Assembly (NCBI GenBank): GCA_027083135.1
Contig: JALWQH010000002.1
Location: 1-64,000 of the forward strand
DNA length: 64,000 nucleotides
Direction: 5' to 3'
From: Desulfurococcales archaeon
GTDB taxonomy: Archaea; Thermoproteota; Thermoprotei_A; Sulfolobales; WAQK01
In this document: piece after piece, positions 58,070-64,000 of the stretch
Numbering within the stretch: the stretch's first letter is position 1
Layout: each line of letters begins with the position of its first letter
The notes under the pieces: model-generated
What the model was told of the DNA's origin: nothing
What the model saw: the letters and a program-made list of their open reading frames with translations, nothing else
Databases searched by the model: none
Position numbers and translations under genes: made by a program

Positions 58070-59035
58070 ATGATGCTGGCTGTTGATGTTGGAGCCACCA
58101 GGCTTAGGGTAGCAGTAGGCACGCCTGATGGGAGAATATTGAGGAAAATAGTTGTAAATACTCCTAGAAGCGGAGGGAAGCTAGCAGTAGCTGAGAGGAT
58201 CGTGGAGATAGCCTCCAAGCTGCTTGGAGAGAGGAAGCCTGAAGCAGTAGGAGTGGCGAGTATAGGGCCCCTGGATCTTGGGAGAGGATGGGTTGTGAAT
58301 ACTCCTAACAACCCTATTAGGAGCTTCTCCCTATCAGAGCCTCTGGCAGAAGCCCTTGCCTCCAGGGTCATCCTAGCCAACGACTGCATGGCCGCCGTGT
58401 GGGGGGAACACGTCTACGGGCTTGGCGGAGGGCTGGGAGACCTAGCATACATAACTATAAGCACAGGCATTGGGGGAGGATTCATGGTGGACGGCCACCT
58501 GCTTGTAGGATGGCGCGGCAACGCCCATGAGATAGGCCACCTAGTCATCGACTACAAGTCTAACACCAGATGCGGATGCGGGGGTAGGGGGCACTGGGAA
58601 GGCCTTGCAAGCGGCTCAGGGCTTCCAAGGCTTGCCTCACTCATGGCTCAACAATACAGATATGAGAGCACGGCTTGGAGCAAGGCTGTGGAAGGCAGGC
58701 TCAGCTCTAGGGAAATATACCTATATGCGAGGCGCGGCGACTCCTTTGCCCTAAGAGTGATTGACGAGGCTAATAGGATACATGCAGCAGGCTTGGCCGG
58801 CGTCATAGCATCCTATGATCCCAGGCTTATAGTGCTTGGAGGAGCAGTCGCTGTTAGGAACCACGACCTGTTAATCCCAGGCATCAGAAGGTATCTCGAG
58901 GAATACAGCCTGCATAAGCCTCCTCGAATAGAGGTCTCAGCTTTCGGGGAGGACAGTGTGCTGATGGGTGCTCTTGCAATAGCCTCTCATACTCCCCCGG
59001 AACTGGAGAGGTTTTCCTTTAATCCTAGGAAATAG
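58070..59035 (+). CDS. ROK family sugar kinase (glucokinase-like)
   Basis: 321 residues. Phosphate-binding LAVDVGATRLRVAVGTPDGRI; the catalytic Asp in NNPI..ILANDCMAAVWGE; ROK zinc motif HEIGHLVIDYKSNTRCGCGGRGHWEGLASG with CGCGG; the C-terminal LIVLGGAVAV. It would phosphorylate glucose or another hexose with ATP. ATG 58070 has GGGGGATG before it. 26 bp after the DUF763 gene; the stop converges with the dehydrogenase gene ten bases away. Confidence 0.85.
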   Translation: MMLAVDVGATRLRVAVGTPDGRILRKIVVNTPRSGGKLAVAERIVEIASKLLGERKPEAVGVASIGPLDLGRGWVVNTPNNPIRSFSLSEPLAEALASRVILANDCMAAVWGEHVYGLGGGLGDLAYITISTGIGGGFMVDGHLLVGWRGNAHEIGHLVIDYKSNTRCGCGGRGHWEGLASGSGLPRLASLMAQQYRYESTAWSKAVEGRLSSREIYLYARRGDSFALRVIDEANRIHAAGLAGVIASYDPRLIVLGGAVAVRNHDLLIPGIRRYLEEYSLHKPPRIEVSAFGEDSVLMGALAIASHTPPELERFSFNPRK

Positions 59036-59045
59036 CTGGAAAATA

Positions 59046-60050
59046 TTAGATCCGCTCAACATAGGATGGCAGCACCATGTCCTTCATTGTTAGGAGCCCT
59101 GGAGGAGCCTTGTAGACCCTTGGAATCATATTGACAACCACTGCAGCTGTACCTAGATCACCGTGAACGCAGGGAGTTATCCTCTGATTTATGGGAGGCA
59201 CGCCATCTATCCTTATAGCGTCATACTCCTCCTCTGCTCCAACATATGCTTTGAACTCGAGGCTTATCCTCCTATCATCCCTTGTGACGCCTGTGGCTGT
59301 CTGCCTGAGCCCCGCCACCATGCCTGGCTCCACCCTGACGAACTGGGTTTCAATGCTCTTAGACGATATTACTGGCTCCACAGGCCCCTTCTCAATTCTG
59401 CTCAGACTCCATCCCAGGGCTGATGCTATCAGGCCTATGGAGGCCTCCAAGCCGACGTGGCCTGAGATCTCGCCTCCCTCGATCTTACGCTTAAACTCAT
59501 CGGGCCTGAGGCCTGCGCCTATCTTCCTCTGGAAGGGGCCTCTCCTAGTCGAGGCATCCATCTGGCGTACTATGCTTATCCCCCTAACCTCCTGGCAGGC
59601 AGTGGTGAGAGTGATTGCCAGAGTATCCATTAGGAATCCGGGGTTAATCCCTGTTCCAAGAACGCTTGCACCACTCCTCCTCGCAAGCGCGTCTATCTTC
59701 CTTGCAAGCCTCGCATCATAAACATAGGGGTATACAAGCTCCTCACACGTTGATACCACATCAACACCGTGGGGCAGTATCTTCTCGAGCTGGGGGTAAA
59801 TCCTACTCAGATAGGAGACAGTAGCAACTACCGCTACATCAGGCCTGGCTTCCGTGAGAACACTATCATAGTCGCTGCTTATGGGCACACCTAGGCTACC
59901 TATGCCTAAATGAACACCTAGATCCTTCCCCTGAAGCTCCTCCGCAATATCTATGCCTCCAACAATCTCAGCCCAAGGCTTCCTGGCCAGAAGCCTGCCA
60001 ATCATACTTCCCACGGGGCCCAGGCCCACCAAGACGACTCTTATAGCCAC
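59046..60050 (-). CDS. 2,4-diaminopentanoate dehydrogenase-like oxidoreductase
   Basis: 334 residues. Rossmann motif VVLVGLGPVGSMIGRLLARKP with DapB-like N-terminal domain (ADVAVVATVSYL), and a large C-terminal domain with VLGTGINPGFLMDTL and QMDASTRRGPFQRKIGAGL. This matches NAD(P)-dependent amino-acid dehydrogenases of the Ord type (ornithine pathway). The substrate is inferred. ATG 60050. Alone on its strand in this part of the window. Confidence 0.7.
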   Translation of the reverse strand: MAIRVVLVGLGPVGSMIGRLLARKPWAEIVGGIDIAEELQGKDLGVHLGIGSLGVPISSDYDSVLTEARPDVAVVATVSYLSRIYPQLEKILPHGVDVVSTCEELVYPYVYDARLARKIDALARRSGASVLGTGINPGFLMDTLAITLTTACQEVRGISIVRQMDASTRRGPFQRKIGAGLRPDEFKRKIEGGEISGHVGLEASIGLIASALGWSLSRIEKGPVEPVISSKSIETQFVRVEPGMVAGLRQTATGVTRDDRRISLEFKAYVGAEEEYDAIRIDGVPPINQRITPCVHGDLGTAAVVVNMIPRVYKAPPGLLTMKDMVLPSYVERI

Positions 60051-60593
60051 CTATAACCACCACCTAGTACTTAGCCCCCCAACTTAAATAATACTCGGCC
60101 ATCCACACTAAGCACAGTGTTCCCCGAGGCGCCTCTTAGGCAACCTGTTTTCCGCCTCAGATCATTGTAAATCTCCATTAGAACAGTTTATACTTCTACA
60201 CCACGCTTCATGGCGGCTACAAGCCACCATGCAATAAGGCTGTGGACATCTTTGTACGGCTATAATACCACACCCTACATTTGAGAGGCACCTCCTAGCT
60301 AAGTTCATAGCATTCATTTGTCATTAAGTTCTCCCCACCATGAATTTTAGATATGTACCAAAACTTTAAGAAAAAGTTGGGGTGATCGTAGTCGAGACTA
60401 CTAGCCGACTAGAACATATCAAGGCTCCCCGAAGATATCTTAGAAGCATGGCTGGTTAGGATATTTGTATTTGCTTGGGATTGGCATTAGATGTTATTTT
60501 ACTCGGCCCCGGATATTAGGCTTAGTTTAAGCGGGATAGAAGGATTTGATCGGGGGATTCCTGCGCCTAGTAGTATAGTGATGTCCTGATATT
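60051..60593. other. Noncoding stretch with several inverted repeats
   Basis: 540 bp with no believable frame on either strand and AT-rich in the right half. Inverted repeats: GAGGCGCCTC (60126-60135), CATGGCGGCT/AGCCACCATG with one mismatch (60209-60231), and AACTTT/AAAGTT with five-base loop (60362-60378). It could contain small RNA or regulatory sites, or the remains of a lost gene. I see no tRNA or insertion sequence. Confidence 0.4.
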
Positions 60594-60622
60594 TTATATA
60601 CTACCATAATGGTAGTATATAA
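60594..60622. promoter_or_regulatory. 29-bp perfect palindrome over the VapBC promoter
   Basis: Left arm TTATATACTACCAT (60594-60607), centre A (60608), right arm ATGGTAGTATATAA (60609-60622). The arms are fully complementary. It includes a TATA-like TTATATA and lies 12-40 bp before the TTG of the antitoxin gene. A ribbon-helix-helix antitoxin would be expected to bind and shut its own operon here. Confidence 0.7.
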
Positions 60623-60633
60623 GAGGGATTACC

Positions 60634-60861
60634 TTGAAGTACGTGACTGTTTCGGCCAAGATAGATAGAGAGCTTCACAGGAAGCTGAAGAGGTATGGGA
60701 TCCCGATAAGCATGGTTATAAAGAGGGCGCTTGAAGAAGAGGTGCAGAGGAAAGAAGAGGAGGAGCTGAGAAAAACGCTCGGAGAGATGCAGAGGATTCT
60801 CAAGAAGATCCCTCAAGACGAGCTGATCCAAGCAATAAGGTCTAGTAGGGAAGAGCGATGA
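60634..60861 (+). CDS. vapB: VapB-type antitoxin
   Basis: 75 residues. Strand YVTVSAKID, helix ELHRKLKRYG, helix SMVIKRALEEEVQRK make a ribbon-helix-helix; the tail (EEELRKTLGEMQRILKKIPQDELIQAIRSSREER) would wrap the toxin. TTG 60634 has GAGGGATT upstream. Its last four bases overlap vapC. Confidence 0.83.
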   Translation: MKYVTVSAKIDRELHRKLKRYGIPISMVIKRALEEEVQRKEEEELRKTLGEMQRILKKIPQDELIQAIRSSREER

Positions 60862-61298
60862 ACATATTATTCGATGCATCAGCCCTCCTGAATATTATCA
60901 GAATGCTTGGCGAAAACGCAGTCAGCTATCTTAGAGGAAACGGCATCCTAACCCTCACCCCCTACGAGATAGGAAACGCCTTGTGGAAGGAGGCAGCCCT
61001 TCTGAAAACAATAAGCATAGAGGAGGCACTGGCATTACTAAACTATGCTGGCAAGGTTTACGGAGTAATGAACATGCTCCCGCCAAGCAACGGCTCCCTT
61101 GTGTTAAAGATCGCCTACGCCATAGGGGCAACATATTATGACTCAGCATACATAGTGACTGCAGCCGAGAACAACCTAGTCTTAGCAACAGATGATACAA
61201 GGCTCTCCAAGAAAATCAGGCTCCACGGAGAAAAAATCCGCGAACTACTAGGAAAAGAAATAGAAATCCTCAGCACAAGAAACCTAGCAAAACAGTGA
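60858..61298 (+). CDS. vapC: VapC toxin, PIN-domain ribonuclease
   Basis: 146 residues. PIN acidic residues: D6 (LFDASA), E37 (PYEIGN), D95 (YYDSAY), D112/D113 (ATDDTRL). All are in place, so the nuclease should be active. It cuts RNA when free of VapB. ATG 60858 overlaps the antitoxin stop (ATGA). No second toxin nearby. Confidence 0.88.
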   Translation: MNILFDASALLNIIRMLGENAVSYLRGNGILTLTPYEIGNALWKEAALLKTISIEEALALLNYAGKVYGVMNMLPPSNGSLVLKIAYAIGATYYDSAYIVTAAENNLVLATDDTRLSKKIRLHGEKIRELLGKEIEILSTRNLAKQ

Positions 61299-61405
61299 AA
61301 ACCGCTGTGATAATCCCGAAATAGTCTTCTTTCCACGCCGCAACAGGTATGTCTCCTCAACAATTCATAAGAGATAGGAGTTAGAGGATGAGGTAAAGAT
61401 TGGCA

Positions 61406-62374
61406 CTACGCCCTTGGAGGCTCTATGCGGGCTCCGAGATCTATGGGTATCACCACTCCATTGATAGCTTCATTGGATGCTAGGAAGTATATTAGCTCAG
61501 CTACTTCCCTGGGTTTTATGAGCCTAGGTATGGGGAGCCTTGCCACATAGTCTGCTATTAGGCTGCGGTTATGCTTCCATAGCTTTAGGGTTGGCCCTGA
61601 CTCCACGAGGCCTGGCGCCACGGCGAAAACCCGTATCCCGCGGCGCGCCAGCTCCTTCGCTAAACTATATGTTAGGCCTGCTAGCCCAGACTTCGCTGCA
61701 GCGTAGTTTGACTGCCCTATGTTCCCTGATAACCCTATCAGCGACGATATGTTCACTATTACTCCTCCATACGCCATGTATTTCAACGCCTCCCTGCTGC
61801 ACAGGTACGCGCCTGTGAGATTAACGTCTATGACTTTCCTCCACTTCTCAGGAGTCATTTTCTCCAGTGTTGAGTCAATGGTTACACCCGCATTATTGAC
61901 CAGTACTTTTATGCGGCCTAGGCTGGAGTATATTTTGCTGAATCCCTCGGATACGCTTTCAGGGCTTGTCACATCCATCTCTACGGCGACAGCTATGCCG
62001 CCCCTACTCCTTATCTCGCCTGCAACCCTTTCAGCAGCCTCTAGATTTATGTCTGCCAAGGCTACTTTGAATCCATGCTCAGCGAACACGCGTGCTATCT
62101 CCGAGCCTATTCCACCAGCCCCGCCTGTAACCACTACTACTCTAGGCTGCTGCGGCTCGGCTTCAGGTATGAATACCCAGATCTCGCCGAAAACACTCTC
62201 CTCCCTTCTAAGCTCACCCCGCATACCCATGCCAAGCACATCCACATATTCTGCAGGTATCCGAGCTACGCGGCGTTCACCCTTATCGTTCTCCACTATG
62301 CCTGCAGCATACATGGCCTTATACGGCTCAGGCGGTATCAGCACCGTGGTATATGAGACCAGCCTCCACACCAT
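61406..62374 (-). CDS. DUF35 OB-fold/SDR fusion reductase
   Basis: 322 residues from ATG 62374, six bases after a full GGAGGTG; GTG 62383 is inside that site. Residues about 5-70 (YTTVLIPPEPYKAMYAAGIVEND, RVARIPAEYV, LGMGMRGELRREES, IWVFIP) have the order of the DUF35 OB-fold that binds acyl-CoA next to thiolases, but without the zinc ribbon. From 79 on is a complete SDR: TGGAGGIG (83-90), NNAG (160-163), S211, Y224, K228. It should reduce 3-oxoacyl-CoA, e.g. acetoacetyl-CoA. Thiolase lies directly upstream, translationally coupled. Confidence 0.8.
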   Translation of the reverse strand: MVWRLVSYTTVLIPPEPYKAMYAAGIVENDKGERRVARIPAEYVDVLGMGMRGELRREESVFGEIWVFIPEAEPQQPRVVVVTGGAGGIGSEIARVFAEHGFKVALADINLEAAERVAGEIRSRGGIAVAVEMDVTSPESVSEGFSKIYSSLGRIKVLVNNAGVTIDSTLEKMTPEKWRKVIDVNLTGAYLCSREALKYMAYGGVIVNISSLIGLSGNIGQSNYAAAKSGLAGLTYSLAKELARRGIRVFAVAPGLVESGPTLKLWKHNRSLIADYVARLPIPRLIKPREVAELIYFLASNEAINGVVIPIDLGARIEPPRA

Positions 62375-62379
62375 GCCTA

Positions 62380-63528
62380 TCACCTCCTCATAACTATGAC
62401 CACGGAGGTGGCTCCCGTGCCTCCATGATTCTCCATCAACCCTATCTCAGCATCTCTAACCTGCCTCTCACCAGCCTCCCCCCTCAGCTGCCAGAATAGC
62501 TCCGCAGCCATGCCTACACCAGTAGCTCCTATTGGGTGGCCCTTAGCCTTCAAGCCTCCACTAGCATTAACCGGGAGTTCACCGTCAAACCATGTGACAT
62601 GATCTCTGAGAAGCCTCGCCCCCCCGCCACGCTCGGCGAAGCCAAGCATCTCGTAGAGTATTATCTCGGATATGGTGAAGGCGTCGTGAACCTCCGCCAA
62701 GTCAAGGTCCTTTGGGGTGAGGCCTGAAGACTTGTAGGCCTGCTGGGAAGCCTTATACGCGGCTATCATAGCTGCCATGTCATCCCTCTCAAACACTCCG
62801 GGCTTATCGTGAGCCATGCCTGCACCCACTATGTAGACGGGGGTGTCGGTATAGCGCTTCGGCTCGCCGCTCACTATAACTGAGGCGGCGCCGTCGCTTA
62901 GGGGGGAGCAGTCGTAAAGCTTGAGTGGAGGGGCAACATAGGGGCTGCGGAGAACATCTTCCACACTTATCCTCCGCTTAAACTGCGCTAGAGGGTTCCT
63001 AAGAGCGTTCTCATGGTTCTTGACTGCCACGAGGGCTAGGTCCTCCTCCCCCACCCCGTATTTATCCATATATACCTTGGCCATCAAGGCGTAGGAGGCG
63101 AAGAAAGGCAGCCCTACAAGTATCTCCTCAGGCGATCCTGCAGCCATGAGCACCTGGTTGGCAACAGTGCTTGTAGGAGCCTTGCTCATCTTCTCGAACC
63201 CCACTACCAGGACGTTTCTAGCGAGGCCTGCTCTTACCATGTTCCATGCGAGAAATATGCCTGTGCCCCCCGCAGAGCAGGCGTTCTCAACCCTGAAGGC
63301 CCTTGCATCAGGGTTTCCAAGATACCTTAAAGCCAGGGGGCCTGAGTGGAGGATCCCGCCGAACCTGTCTGAAAAATTAGCAACTATGACCAAGTCGATC
63401 TCAGAGGGATCAATACCCTTCTCAACGTTCTCCACCACTCCTCTAACAGCCTTCTCAAGCAGCTCCCATGCCTCCAGGCTGCTGCGAGACTCGTAGGGAG
63501 TGCTGAAAGCTGAGACAATTGCCGGCAT
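62380..63528 (-). CDS. Thiolase (acetyl-CoA acetyltransferase/SCP-x type)
   Basis: 382 residues from ATG 63528; GTG 63555 is in frame, but the TATA-like TTTAATTA near 63567-63574 places the transcript start after it, with GGTGATG in the leader. Nucleophilic Cys is in ENACSAGGTGIFLAW; HDAF and NASGGLKAKGHPIGATG complete the site. It condenses or cleaves acyl-CoA. Archaeal thiolases of this type often form a complex with a DUF35 protein; here DUF35 is on the downstream reductase. Confidence 0.88.
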   Translation of the reverse strand: MPAIVSAFSTPYESRSSLEAWELLEKAVRGVVENVEKGIDPSEIDLVIVANFSDRFGGILHSGPLALRYLGNPDARAFRVENACSAGGTGIFLAWNMVRAGLARNVLVVGFEKMSKAPTSTVANQVLMAAGSPEEILVGLPFFASYALMAKVYMDKYGVGEEDLALVAVKNHENALRNPLAQFKRRISVEDVLRSPYVAPPLKLYDCSPLSDGAASVIVSGEPKRYTDTPVYIVGAGMAHDKPGVFERDDMAAMIAAYKASQQAYKSSGLTPKDLDLAEVHDAFTISEIILYEMLGFAERGGGARLLRDHVTWFDGELPVNASGGLKAKGHPIGATGVGMAAELFWQLRGEAGERQVRDAEIGLMENHGGTGATSVVIVMRR

Positions 63529-63627
63529 AGTTAAGGCCACATCACCAAGTGACACCTAGTAGGATGCACCTAATTAAACACTGATACATCCCTGGTCTAA
63601 GAATATATTCGACTATAGGCTAATAGC

Positions 63628-63984
63628 TCAATGCAGCTCGAAGGATATTTTCTCGCGGCCTGGTAGGCGGTCACCCCTCCTAGCCCAGAATAAGAGTATG
63701 TTGCCTCCGCCTAAAACCTCGTACTCTGAGGCTACTTCAACCTCTATGAACCTGGATCTGGGTGGAAGCATCCAGTATACCTCGTAGTCGTACTCGGCCT
63801 TCTCCTCCTCATACATGTTGACATAGGTGTTAAGCCCTCTCCTAAGAATTGCTGGGAAGTATATTATGAATGTAAGATAAGGGTAGGCTGGGTCCCCTCT
63901 GAACTCCAGGCTCAGCGCCTCCACCCTAGCTTTAACCCTTCTATCATTAATCTCTATGGTTTCGGAGTCCAGGAAGCCCTGCAT
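63628..63984 (-). CDS. Unknown protein, probably cut at window edge
   Basis: 118 residues from ATG 63984, but the frame is open to the right edge (Arg-Leu-Ala-Ser-Ala before the Met), so it may be the C-terminal part of a longer protein. It is beta-rich: ETIEINDRRVKARVEALSLEFRG, YPYLTFIIYFPAIL, EYDYEVYWMLPPRSRFIEVEVASEYEVLGGGNILLFW. The layout resembles a small immunoglobulin-like or LEA_2-type sandwich. No enzyme motif. Confidence 0.5.
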   Translation of the reverse strand: MQGFLDSETIEINDRRVKARVEALSLEFRGDPAYPYLTFIIYFPAILRRGLNTYVNMYEEEKAEYDYEVYWMLPPRSRFIEVEVASEYEVLGGGNILLFWARRGDRLPGREKISFELH

Positions 63985-64000
63985 GGCTGAGGCGAGCCTA

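Noticed and set aside
60380-60412. GTAGTCGAGACTAC and TAGTCG/CGACTA as an operator
   Set aside because: Arms are only five or six bases and spaced unevenly; could be chance in AT-rich DNA.
1-64000. tRNA, rRNA, CRISPR, insertion sequences
   Set aside because: I searched spacers for T-loop sequence (GGTTCGA-type), for regularly spaced repeats and for transposase motifs and found none. The GTTCGA hits are in coding regions.

Overview
The window looks like a chromosomal segment of a thermophilic or hyperthermophilic archaeon of the Thermoproteota (Crenarchaeota, class Thermoprotei). Lineage clues are a Snf7/ESCRT-III (CdvB-like) protein, an archaeal release factor aRF1, an AglB/STT3 oligosaccharyltransferase, a DNA primase large subunit, an Nre repair protein ending in a PCNA-binding motif, a fused 3-hydroxyacyl-CoA dehydrogenase/enoyl-CoA hydratase, an Asp-ligated ferredoxin, an AlaX editing protein and a DUF2258-like protein. 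Genes are tightly packed and often overlap by four bases (ATGA). GTG and TTG starts are frequent, and promoters have archaeal TATA boxes with either GGTGA/GGAGG ribosome sites or almost no leader. I saw no rRNA, tRNA, insertion sequence, prophage or CRISPR array. The order or family cannot be fixed from this sequence alone.

Layout. 1-5054: a minus-strand cluster (MBL hydrolase, AcoX-like NAD-kinase-fold protein, threonine synthase, LEA14-like protein), a small unknown gene and an M50 protease. 5400-11100: aRF1, a PhoU/TrkA-C regulator, Nre repair protein, DUF2258-like protein and Sua5/TsaC. 11151-12878: a three-gene ECF transporter (QueT, EcfA, EcfT), probably for a deazapurine used in tRNA modification. 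12930-17562: acyl-CoA dehydrogenase followed by EtfB, EtfA, FixC and FixX, a set that can move electrons from acyl-CoA or NADH to quinone and ferredoxin. 17615-27426: a double-Cys4 protein, a membrane protein, a 41-residue protein missed by length filters, the HAD/ECH fusion, a coiled-coil regulator, small helical and winged-helix proteins, HAD phosphatase, DUF4443 regulator, Asp-ligated ferredoxin, MscS channel, an atypical SDR and a KaiC-like ATPase.

27491-43111: SerRS, MFS transporter, CdvB-like protein, amidohydrolase, AglB, AlaX, cupin, HAD phosphatase, two surface-exposed proteins, dCTP deaminase, a class II glutamine amidotransferase, diphthamide synthase and thioredoxin reductase. 43128-53124: a Cys4 protein, a DUF5679 zinc ribbon, DMT transporter, Lhr helicase, TldD/TldE protease pair, MBL protein, an orphan DNA methyltransferase and a NUDIX hydrolase. 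53153-61298: two ribbon-helix-helix proteins, a GC-rich candidate ncRNA, a disulfide-forming operon (anchored thioredoxin, VKOR, second thioredoxin), PriL, DUF763, ROK kinase, an amino-acid dehydrogenase-like protein and a VapBC toxin-antitoxin pair under a 29-bp palindrome.

61406-63528 is the most unusual piece: a thiolase translationally coupled to a reductase that carries a DUF35-type OB fold fused to its N-terminus, which suggests direct hand-over of the thiolase product to the reductase. With the HAD/ECH fusion, acyl-CoA dehydrogenase and Etf/Fix set, the window holds most of a fatty-acyl or polyhydroxyalkanoate-type C4 metabolism. Other points worth a look are the altered stop-codon-recognition motifs in aRF1, the Cys4 protein family, and a roughly nine-fold excess of the hexamer AGGCTT/AAGCCT in the part I counted.
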